64,000 nt of DNA from Psittacicella melopsittaci (GTDB taxonomy: Bacteria > Pseudomonadota > Gammaproteobacteria > Enterobacterales > Psittacicellaceae), in the NCBI RefSeq assembly GCF_003585925.1, contig NZ_NRJH01000023.1, positions 23,393 to 87,392 of the forward strand, given 5' to 3'. The position numbers and the translations under genes are program-made. Of the stretch, positions 57,350 to 64,000 are shown one piece after another. Numbering within the stretch: position 1 is the first letter of the stretch; the number at the start of each line of letters is the position of its first letter. The notes beneath the pieces are model-generated. The model was not told the origin of the DNA. It did no database searches and was given only the letters and a program-made list of their open reading frames with translations.

Positions 57350-57378
57350 ATTATAGCATACCAACAACTATCATGCAA
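57350..57378 (-). promoter_or_regulatory. Promoter of the spc ribosomal protein operon
   Basis: Minus-strand TTGCAT (57373-57378), 17-base spacer, TATAAT (57350-57355) with an extended TGC. Same boxes and spacing as the tRNA-fMet promoter. Transcription would start near 57343. Confidence 0.85.
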
Positions 57379-57391
57379 GGTATTTTTATAA

Positions 57392-57428
57392 AAAAATTCA
57401 ACTGCGATAAAAAAATTTATCGCAGTTG
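57392..57428 (-). terminator. Terminator of galU
   Basis: Perfect 13-bp stem CAACTGCGATAAA / TTTATCGCAGTTG with an AAAA loop; a T run follows on the minus strand. It lies directly upstream of the rplN promoter. Confidence 0.93.
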
Positions 57429-57434
57429 CTTAAA

Positions 57435-58334
57435 TTACTTAATATTGTATTTGTTAACTATATTTTCTAAAGCGGCACGAACGTCTTTGCCATTAGCTTT
57501 ACTTTGTAAAGCATATTCAACAAAGGCTTCAAAATAACCTACTTTAGAACCACAGTCAAAGCTTTCACCTTGCATTAAATATGCTTCTACATCTTTACGT
57601 TCGATTAGCATATCAATTGCATCTGAAAGTTGAATTTCTCCGCCTACGCCTAGAGGTGTTTTTTCAATTAGAGGCCAAATTTCTTTATCAAATACGTAAC
57701 GACCTACTACTGATAAATTAGATGGAGCATCTTCAACTGCAGGTTTTTCTACAATACGTAAAATCTTGCCATGACCATTAGTCGCAAACTCTTGGTTGTC
57801 TTCTACTTGTACTATCCCGTAGTTAACTACATCTTCTTGCGGTACTGGAGCGACAAGAATTTGTGATTTACCTGTTTGCTCAAAACGTTTAATCATTTCC
57901 GCAAGATTTACAGTTTTTTGATTTGCCGTAAAGTAAGCTAAAAGCACATCTGGTAAAACTACAGCAAAAGGCTCATCACCAATAATAGGGCGAGCACAAG
58001 AAATCGCATGTCCTAAACCTAAAGCATTACCTTGACGTACATGAATTAAAGTAACTCCTGGAGGGGTAATACTTCTAACTTCATCTAAAAGTTGACGTTT
58101 TACACGTTTTTCTAAAGTATGTTCAAGTTCAAATTGCGTATCAAAGTGATTTTCGATCGCAGTTTTTGATGAGTGAGTTACTAACACCACTTCTTTAATT
58201 CCCGCAGCTGCACATTCATCTACAATGTATTGTATCATTGGACGATCAAATACATTTAACATCTCTTTAGGAATTACTTTAGTAGCTGGTAACATACGTG
58301 TACCTAAACCAGCTACAGGAATAACAACTTTCAT
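57435..58334 (-). CDS. galU: UTP-glucose-1-phosphate uridylyltransferase GalU
   Basis: 299 residues (E. coli 302). Nucleotide-binding [18 protein letters not shown], then [27 protein letters not shown] and [12 protein letters not shown]. It makes UDP-glucose, used for lipopolysaccharide core and other glycans. It lies 15 bases after the phosphomannomutase gene, so the two form a sugar-nucleotide operon. Confidence 0.96.
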   Translation of the reverse strand: MKVVIPVAGLGTRMLPATKVIPKEMLNVFDRPMIQYIVDECAAAGIKEVVLVTHSSKTAIENHFDTQFELEHTLEKRVKRQLLDEVRSITPPGVTLIHVRQGNALGLGHAISCARPIIGDEPFAVVLPDVLLAYFTANQKTVNLAEMIKRFEQTGKSQILVAPVPQEDVVNYGIVQVEDNQEFATNGHGKILRIVEKPAVEDAPSNLSVVGRYVFDKEIWPLIEKTPLGVGGEIQLSDAIDMLIERKDVEAYLMQGESFDCGSKVGYFEAFVEYALQSKANGKDVRAALENIVNKYNIK

Positions 58335-58349
58335 TCTTTTTCCTTTTCT

Positions 58350-59732
58350 TTATTTTGCTGTAATTATATTGCTAATTAGAGCTACTTTTTCTTCAACTAA
58401 CTTAGCATCGCCTCGCGATTCTACATTTAATCTTAATAGAGGCTCGGTATTAGAAATACGAATATTGAAACGCCAGTTGCCAAAATCGTAACTTATACCG
58501 TCAACTGTACTAATTTCTTTTTCATCTTGGGCAAAGAACTCTTCTACGCGAGCTATAGCAGCCTTAGCATCAGCTACCTTAAAGTTCATTTCATCTGAAC
58601 AAGGGAACTGTTCTCTCATACTACTTACTAAGTCAGATAAGTTAAGTTGAGATTTTTGTAATAATTCTACAATTAATAACCAAGGAATCATTCCTGAGTC
58701 ACTGAGGTAGTAATCTCTGAAATAATGGTGTGCTGATAACTCTCCACCGTAAATTGCTTGGTGTTCGCGCATTTTTTGCTTAATAAAGCTGTGCCCTGAT
58801 TTAGATAATACCGCTTTACCGCCATTATCTTGAATAACTTGTTCACTATTCCAAAGTAAACGTGGCTCGTAAACAATAGTTTGCCCTGGATTTTTATCTA
58901 AAAAGGCTTTAGCTAATAAGCCACAAATGTAGTAGCCTTCAACAAAGTTCCCATTTTCATCAAAAAAGAAACATCTATCAAAGTCACCATCAAAAGCAAT
59001 ACCTATATCTGCTCCCACTTCTCTAACCTTGTTAGCCGTAATTTCACGGTTTTCTACCAGAAGCGGATTAGGAATACCATTTGGGAAGTTACCATCTGGT
59101 TCAGCAAAAAGATATTCAAACTCTAGATTTGCATGATGTTGTTTTAGAATACCAGCTATGTATTTAACTGTAGCTCCCGCAGCTCCATTACCTATATTAA
59201 ATAAGAGCTTTAATTTGCGATCGCGTTTAAAACCATCTAAATCGACAAAACTTAAAAGTTTTGAGACATAATTCGGACGTAAGTTTTCTTCGCTTACTAC
59301 TCCTGGAGTAGAAGCTGGAGTAAAATTCTGCTCTTCAATTAATTTTTGCAGATCACGTAAACCTGAATCTAAAGATAAAGGTACTGAGTTTTTCCCCACA
59401 ATTTTTAAACCATTATAATCTTTTGGATTGTGAGAAGCTGTAACCTGTACCCCACCATCAGCATTTAAAAAGCTGGTAGCAAAATAAATTTCTTCGGTAC
59501 CTGATTGCCCAATGTCAATTACATCACAGCCCATTTCGGTGAGCCCTTTGGCAAGAAGTTGTTTAAATTTTGGTGAGGTTAAACGTATATCGCTACCTAC
59601 AACTACGGTTTTTGCTTTTAAATAAACTGCTAAAGCTTTACCTATGTTATAAACTAATTCATCTGAAAGTTCTTCGCCAATCTTACCGCGAATATCATAT
59701 GCTTTAAAACAGTTAAAGTTAAATTTAGTCAT
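58350..59732 (-). CDS. cpsG: Phosphomannomutase/phosphoglucomutase, CpsG (ManB) type
   Basis: 460 residues from ATG 59732 (E. coli CpsG 456). N-terminal CFKAYDIRGKIGEELSDEL, phosphoserine S100 in VTASHNPKDYNG, metal loop GIAFDGDFDRCFFFDE, sugar-binding GGELSAHHYFRDY and phosphate-binding RISNTEPLLRLNVESRG. It interconverts hexose-6- and hexose-1-phosphates. The paired galU suggests that glucose-1-phosphate is made here, although close similarity is to phosphomannomutase; no GDP-mannose gene is nearby. A minus-strand TATAAT at 59801-59806 is a possible -10. Confidence 0.93.
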   Translation of the reverse strand: MTKFNFNCFKAYDIRGKIGEELSDELVYNIGKALAVYLKAKTVVVGSDIRLTSPKFKQLLAKGLTEMGCDVIDIGQSGTEEIYFATSFLNADGGVQVTASHNPKDYNGLKIVGKNSVPLSLDSGLRDLQKLIEEQNFTPASTPGVVSEENLRPNYVSKLLSFVDLDGFKRDRKLKLLFNIGNGAAGATVKYIAGILKQHHANLEFEYLFAEPDGNFPNGIPNPLLVENREITANKVREVGADIGIAFDGDFDRCFFFDENGNFVEGYYICGLLAKAFLDKNPGQTIVYEPRLLWNSEQVIQDNGGKAVLSKSGHSFIKQKMREHQAIYGGELSAHHYFRDYYLSDSGMIPWLLIVELLQKSQLNLSDLVSSMREQFPCSDEMNFKVADAKAAIARVEEFFAQDEKEISTVDGISYDFGNWRFNIRISNTEPLLRLNVESRGDAKLVEEKVALISNIITAK

Positions 59733-59893
59733 TATAAAAAACCTTACATACAATGTTTTTTAAGTTATCTCAGCATTTTCGGTTTTATTATAACAAAAAT
59801 ATTATACCTGCATTTAAATATGCATTCTATTTCTGCAAAAAGTAGTCAAATTACCAATTTATTTGCCAATTTTGATCATTTTTTGACAAAAAA

Positions 59894-59919
59894 AGAACCT
59901 GGCTTACTTGCCAGGCTCT
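59894..59919 (-). terminator. Terminator overlapping the end of csrA
   Basis: 10-bp stem AGAACCTGGC / GCCAGGCTCT (one G-T pair) with a 6-base loop and seven Ts on the minus strand. The csrA stop codon (59904-59906) is in the loop, so its last codons form the stem. Confidence 0.9.
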
Positions 59920-60086
59920 TTTTCTTTTTCGATAGTTTTATCATCAACAATAGTAACCAAATTGTTATTAGGCGAACAAACAACAATATTGACACTTTTT
60001 GATGATGTTTTAGCAACTATTATTTCAATATCAGCATTTATTCTGATACGTTGCCCTACTTTACGCTTAATTAACAATTTAGCCAT
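59904..60086 (-). CDS. csrA: Divergent CsrA-like RNA-binding regulator
   Basis: 60 residues (E. coli 61). It aligns without gaps to CsrA over about 45 residues: LLIKRKVGQRIRI against LILTRRVGETLMI, then VNIVVCSPNNNLV against VRIGVNAPKEVSV. The gene follows alaS by 24 bases, the same neighbour as E. coli csrA, which supports the call. However the strand-5 motif VHREEI is replaced by VTIVDD, so the RNA-contacting Arg44 is lost, while an Arg equivalent to R6 remains. CsrA dimers bind GGA sites in mRNA leaders to control translation. RNA specificity here is uncertain. Confidence 0.75.
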   Translation of the reverse strand: MAKLLIKRKVGQRIRINADIEIIVAKTSSKSVNIVVCSPNNNLVTIVDDKTIEKEKEPGK

Positions 60087-60110
60087 AATCTTAAATCCCT
60101 AAAGGAATTA

Positions 60111-62774
60111 CTATAGTTGAGATTTTACCTCTTCTTTCATTTTATTTAGCTCTTCAACGAGGTGATCATAGTCAGTAAATGAACCCATTGCTTGGTCTGC
60201 TTTACCACCACCTTTACCGCCTAGTCTACCTGCTAACTCACGTACTAAATTACCTGCATTTAATTTATCAGTTAAGCCTTTAATTGCAACTAATAAGTTA
60301 CCTGCACCTTCTTTATTTACGTTCGCTAAAACAAATACACCTTTGGTTTGCACGCGATTTGCTAATTCAAATGCAACAGCTTTTAATGATTTAACATCTA
60401 AATCATTTAGTTTAACAAATACTAATTGCGCATCTGCTACTTTTTCACTTTGCACCAGAAGAGCATCTACTTGTTGTAATGCTAATTGTTCTTTCATAGA
60501 ATCAGCATATTTTTCTAATTCTTTAATACGAGCTTGGCTAGAAGTAATAGCTGCTGCTAATTCTGTTTTAGGTTTAGCTGCTAATTCTGTTAACTCGCGT
60601 AATAATACTGAGTCACGTTGCATGTATTGAATTGCAAGATCACCTGCAACATACTCTAAACGACGTACACCAGCTGAAATACCTGAATCAGAAAGAAGTT
60701 TGAATAAACCAATTTCCCCTGTAGAAGCCACATGAAGACCACCACAAAGTTCAATTGACCATTCTGACATCATAACCACACGCACTACATCACCATATTT
60801 TTCTGTAAATAATGCCTGTGCTCCTAAAGCCTTAGCTTCTTCCATTGACATTTCGCGAATAACCACAGGGTGATTTGCACGAATATGTTGGTTAACTAAA
60901 GATTCAATGCGTAACATTTGCTCAATAGATAAAGCTTCTGGGTTACTAATATCAAAACGAGAAACACCAAAAGTATTTAATGAACCTTTTTGGTGTACAT
61001 GTTCACCTAAAACTTCTCTTACTGCCGAGTGGAGTAAGTGAGTTACCGAGTGGTGTAAAACTATAGCTTTACGACGATCAGCGTCTACTTCTAATTCTAC
61101 ACGATCACCAACTCTTACTTCACCTGCTGCAACTTTACCATGGTGACCTAAAGCAAGAGCATATTTTTGTGTATCAGTTACATCAAAAATTAATTGATCA
61201 TTTTTAATTGTCCCTGTATCACCTACTTGACCACCTGACTCACCATAGAATGGAGAAATATCGGTAATAATCACAGCCTCATCACCAGAAGACACTGACT
61301 CTACAAGTCTATCGCCTTGGTAAATTGCCGTTACTGTTGCTGTTGATTCTAATGAATTGTTATTGTAGAAATCGTATTCTGTAACTAAATCAGTTTTAAT
61401 TACATCACCATAATTAACTGTAAACTTACTATTAGCTTTAGCTAATTTTCTTTGTTCAGCCATTTTAGCTTCGAAACCAGCTATATCTACAGTTAAGCCA
61501 TTTTCCTTACAAATATCAATTGTTAGATCGAGTGGGAAACCAAAAGTATCTAATAGAGTGAAGGCAACATCACCAGGGATAACTGTTTCACCTTTTTCTT
61601 TTAGCGTACTAATTACATCATTTAATAAGTTAATACCACGTTCAATGGTTCTTGCAAATTGTTCTTCTTCAAGACGGAGAATTTTTGCAATAAATTCTTT
61701 TTTAACTGATGTATCTAGGTAGCTAGCCGCATCTTCCATTACTTTGATTACATCATCTACTAGTTTGTAGAAGAAGGTTCCTCTTACACCTAGTAAATAA
61801 CCGTGACGAATCGCACGACGAATAATACGACGTAATACATAACCACGACCTTCATTTGAAGGTATTACACCGTCACCAATTAAGAAAGTACAAGAACGAA
61901 TATGGTCAGCAATTACATTTAATGATTGACGTGTTTCTTTATTTACTTCAACCCCAGTTAATTGAGCAGCACGTTGAATTAAATATTTGAAAATATCTAT
62001 ATCGTAGTTAGAGTTTACATGTTGTTTAATAGCTGCAACACGTTCGATCCCCATCCCTGTATCTACTGAAGGGCGAGGTAATTTTTCCATAGTACCATCT
62101 TCACGACGGTTAAATTGCATGAATACTATGTTCCAAATTTCAATAAAACGGTCACCGTCTTCTTCTGCCGAACCTGGAGGACCACCCCAAATTTCTGGAC
62201 CATGGTCATAGAAAATTTCTGTACATGGACCACATGGACCTGTGTCACCCATTTGCCAGAAGTTGTCTGATTCATATTCAGCACCTTTATTGTCGCCAAT
62301 GCGAACAATACGCTCTTTTGGTACCCCAATTTCATCAGCCCAAATATTATAAGCTTCATCGTCTGTATGGTAAACCGTTACTGTTAAACGATTTGGATCT
62401 AAAGCTAAATAATCTGGAGAAGTTAAAAACTCCCAAGCAAAATGAATAGCGTCTTGTTTAAAGTAGTCACCAAAAGAGAAGTTACCCATCATTTCAAAAA
62501 ATGTATGGTGACGAGCCGTAAAACCAACGTTTTCTAGGTCATTATGCTTACCACCTGCACGCACACAACGTTGTGCAGTTGTAGCACGTGTATATGGTCT
62601 TTTTTCTAAACCTAGAAACACGTTTTTAAACTGGTTCATACCAGCATTGATAAACAGTAATGTCGGATCATTTTCAGGCACTAAAGGACTTGAAGGAACA
62701 ACTTGATGTCCTTTTTTTTGAAAGAAGTCTAAAAAGCCACGACGAATTTCTGCAGTACTTTTAATTGAACTCAT
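60111..62774 (-). CDS. alaS: Alanyl-tRNA synthetase AlaS
   Basis: 887 residues (E. coli 876). Class II core at the N-terminus (AEIRRGFLDFFQKKGH, TLLFINAGMNQFK, GRGYVLRRIIRRAIRHG), editing domain with LHHSVTHLLHSAVRE and SIELCGGLHVASTGEIG (zinc His and Cys), and the C-terminal C-Ala domain ending RLGGKGGGKADQAMGSF. It charges tRNA-Ala and clears Ser- and Gly-tRNA-Ala. csrA follows in the same direction. Start ATG 62774 matches family starts. Confidence 0.98.
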   Translation of the reverse strand: MSSIKSTAEIRRGFLDFFQKKGHQVVPSSPLVPENDPTLLFINAGMNQFKNVFLGLEKRPYTRATTAQRCVRAGGKHNDLENVGFTARHHTFFEMMGNFSFGDYFKQDAIHFAWEFLTSPDYLALDPNRLTVTVYHTDDEAYNIWADEIGVPKERIVRIGDNKGAEYESDNFWQMGDTGPCGPCTEIFYDHGPEIWGGPPGSAEEDGDRFIEIWNIVFMQFNRREDGTMEKLPRPSVDTGMGIERVAAIKQHVNSNYDIDIFKYLIQRAAQLTGVEVNKETRQSLNVIADHIRSCTFLIGDGVIPSNEGRGYVLRRIIRRAIRHGYLLGVRGTFFYKLVDDVIKVMEDAASYLDTSVKKEFIAKILRLEEEQFARTIERGINLLNDVISTLKEKGETVIPGDVAFTLLDTFGFPLDLTIDICKENGLTVDIAGFEAKMAEQRKLAKANSKFTVNYGDVIKTDLVTEYDFYNNNSLESTATVTAIYQGDRLVESVSSGDEAVIITDISPFYGESGGQVGDTGTIKNDQLIFDVTDTQKYALALGHHGKVAAGEVRVGDRVELEVDADRRKAIVLHHSVTHLLHSAVREVLGEHVHQKGSLNTFGVSRFDISNPEALSIEQMLRIESLVNQHIRANHPVVIREMSMEEAKALGAQALFTEKYGDVVRVVMMSEWSIELCGGLHVASTGEIGLFKLLSDSGISAGVRRLEYVAGDLAIQYMQRDSVLLRELTELAAKPKTELAAAITSSQARIKELEKYADSMKEQLALQQVDALLVQSEKVADAQLVFVKLNDLDVKSLKAVAFELANRVQTKGVFVLANVNKEGAGNLLVAIKGLTDKLNAGNLVRELAGRLGGKGGGKADQAMGSFTDYDHLVEELNKMKEEVKSQL

Positions 62775-62869
62775 AGAACTTTAAATACGTAATAATTTTA
62801 AAAGTGTGGTGAAAATCCCAGCACGATAACGTTTGCTATTTTATCACAAAACAGATGTTCTTTTTTGGA

Positions 62870-62902
62870 TAAAAAAATAAAAAGTCGCATAAGCGACTTT
62901 TT
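62870..62902 (-). terminator. Terminator of the proximal HU-family gene
   Basis: Perfect 10-bp stem AAAAAGTCGC / GCGACTTTTT with an ATAA loop; T-rich on the minus strand. Confidence 0.92.
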
Positions 62903-62911
62903 ACCTTTATA

Positions 62912-63343
62912 TTATTTAGCTGCTTTTGCAGCAGCTTTTTCATGTGCCTCAACTAATGCATCGTTTAGTTGGATACGATATTTTAAATTAGTAGATAATT
63001 TAAATTGTACCGTAACAGTTGCAGGCGAATTGATTTTAGCTTTTGGATCTTTAGGAGTACGGAAAGTACGAGGACCACGGTATTTTGTTGAGAAAGTACC
63101 TAGTTCTTTAAATCTTACTTTACGTCCTGCTAATAAAGCTTGTGCAATACTTTTAACTAATAAAGTATGCAATTCTTTTGCTGCTTGTTTACTTAACGAT
63201 TTTAGTTCAGGATTACTAGAAGTTCGTAATTTATCGTAGAAAAGTTCGATAAATCCACCAACTGATAGTAGTTCACCCACTCTAATTTTGATAGAGTCTT
63301 TTGCTTCTAGAGTATTTTTCACTTTACTAGATTTGCTACCCAT
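62912..63343 (-). CDS. Extended HU/IHF-family DNA-binding protein (copy 1)
   Basis: 143 residues against about 90 for HU. The C-terminal part carries the HU beta-arm signature: GRKVRFKELGTFSTKYRGPRT aligned with the HU pattern G-x-x-V-x-L-x-G-F-G-T-F, then AKINSPATVTVQFK, though the usual PAF reads VQF. The N-terminal 70 residues form helices with a polar lead of about 25 residues, and the tail is Ala/Lys-rich (EAHEKAAAKAAK). Such proteins bend or wrap DNA. A related gene lies 106 bases upstream. It is not a canonical HupA/B or IHF. Start ATG 63343. Confidence 0.8.
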   Translation of the reverse strand: MGSKSSKVKNTLEAKDSIKIRVGELLSVGGFIELFYDKLRTSSNPELKSLSKQAAKELHTLLVKSIAQALLAGRKVRFKELGTFSTKYRGPRTFRTPKDPKAKINSPATVTVQFKLSTNLKYRIQLNDALVEAHEKAAAKAAK

Positions 63344-63390
63344 TCTAACGCACCTTAAAATTCATTTTGATAAAAATCCCTGATATTGGA

Positions 63391-63417
63391 ATTAATTAGT
63401 AAATAATGCTAATTAAT
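63391..63417. repeat. Inverted repeat between the two HU-family genes
   Basis: Perfect 9-bp arms ATTAATTAG (63391-63399) and CTAATTAAT (63409-63417) around 9 bases. It lies in the leader of copy 1 and could be an operator, possibly for an HU-like protein. Confidence 0.55.
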
Positions 63418-63449
63418 AATCTCACATACTGTCTTAATTAAACTTAAGA

Positions 63450-63866
63450 TTATTTTTTAGACTTAGATTTAGCTAATTTCTCATGAGCTTTAACTAATAC
63501 GTGGTTAGAAGAGATAGCATCTTTTAAAACACTCGAAGGCTTGAATGCAACATTTACATGAGCACGTGCAACACCTTCTTTTTTAGTTAAAGGATTTGTA
63601 AAACTACGTTCCGGATAATATTTTGTACTAAATGAGCCAAAATTACTGAAACGTACTTTTTGACCTGATAATATTACTTCTTCAACTGTTTCGCTCCATG
63701 CATTTAGAAGAGCTTTTGTTGTCGCATCTAATTCAGTTTTACCTAATTTAGAAAAAAGTGCATTATCAGACTCTCTTATATTTTCAGTAACTAGTTCTAC
63801 TAACTCTTTTGTAGTTAATAGACTATCTACTGTATTGTCATTAACTTCTAAATCTACTTTGCTCAT
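63450..63866 (-). CDS. Extended HU/IHF-family DNA-binding protein (copy 2)
   Basis: 138 residues. Same layout as copy 1: an acidic N-terminal lead (MSKVDLEVNDNTVDSLLTTK), helical region, then the HU beta-arm GQKVRFSNFGSFSTKYYPER and VNVAFKPSSVLKDAIS, close to the HU PAFKPGKxLKDAV end, and a basic tail (EKLAKSKSKK). The shared words KVRF..GSFSTKY and ALVKAHEK-like VLVKAHEK show that the two are paralogues from duplication. Expected to bind DNA without sequence specificity. Minus-strand TATAAT-like boxes upstream (63900-63980) may be promoters. Confidence 0.82.
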   Translation of the reverse strand: MSKVDLEVNDNTVDSLLTTKELVELVTENIRESDNALFSKLGKTELDATTKALLNAWSETVEEVILSGQKVRFSNFGSFSTKYYPERSFTNPLTKKEGVARAHVNVAFKPSSVLKDAISSNHVLVKAHEKLAKSKSKK

Positions 63867-64000
63867 AGTTACACTTCTGTTAATACAGGTTTAAAGAATG
63901 TTAAAAACAAAATCTAAACCGAACAAAATTTATAAGTAATCTTAATTATAATATTTAACTATTATAAATTTATCTATTTTGAAATAGAAGAGTTGAAGAT

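Noticed and set aside
59820..60002. Plus-strand frame of 60 codons opposite csrA
   Set aside because: Overlaps csrA and its terminator in antisense and resembles nothing known.

Overview
The window is a gene-dense, AT-rich chromosomal segment of a diderm bacterium, almost certainly a gammaproteobacterium. Supporting evidence is the gene content and order: MutH next to RppH and Lgt, a bifunctional chorismate mutase/prephenate dehydratase, LpxC after ftsZ, tRNA-fMet-rimP-nusA-infB-rbfA-truB, alaS-csrA, rluD-pgeF, parE-parC, and an RbbA/YhhJ/YhiI export operon close to the E. coli proteins. The family cannot be fixed by reading alone. The low GC and divergent division genes would fit an early-branching Pasteurellales-like lineage (a Psittacicella-type organism is one guess, low confidence).

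Layout. 1-131: start of a ybeD (DUF493) gene on the minus strand. 362-4898: separate units for a lytic transglycosylase (mltF), serC, a DsbA-like oxidase and pheA, most ended by clear hairpin terminators. 5017-25701: division and cell wall (dcw) cluster in the order rsmH, ftsL, ftsI, murE, murF, mraY, murD::ftsW (one fused gene), murG, murC, ddl, ftsQ, ftsA, ftsZ, lpxC; mraZ is absent. 25868-33088: rppH, a TauE-type permease, lgt, mutH, parE, parC. 33265-35264: lysC and pgsA. 35328-41607 (minus): a tripartite export operon (membrane fusion protein, RbbA-type double-ABC ATPase/permease, YhhJ permease, outer membrane lipoprotein). 41608-42406: about 800 bases without genes, with short imperfect repeats and a strong promoter for the initiator tRNA at 42407-42483, followed by rimP-nusA-infB-rbfA-truB. 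48556-51240 (minus): pgeF, rluD and an unrecognised lipoprotein. 51431-57146 (minus): the spc ribosomal protein operon rplN to secY and rpmJ, cut off from any S10 operon and driven by its own promoter with a structured leader. 57435-63866 (minus): galU, a CpsG-type phosphomannomutase, a divergent csrA, alaS and two extended HU-family proteins.

The most unusual part is the divisome. MurD and FtsW are one continuous 920-residue polypeptide. FtsA is barely recognisable: it keeps its position and a C-terminal amphipathic helix but has lost the actin-like ATP motifs. FtsZ keeps the T7 loop but has an altered tubulin signature, an acidic insertion and no canonical C-terminal FtsA/ZipA-binding peptide. 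MurE, MurF, MurG and FtsL all carry extra segments. A terminator separates ftsQ from ftsA. Together these suggest a remodelled Z-ring-to-wall-synthesis connection; the sequence changes are seen directly, while the functional link is inference.

Other points of note are an initiator tRNA with a U1-G72 pair and U73, a Leu at the ParC quinolone position, a CsrA lacking the key Arg, and structured leaders before rppH and rplN. No transposons, prophage, CRISPR arrays or other mobile DNA were seen.
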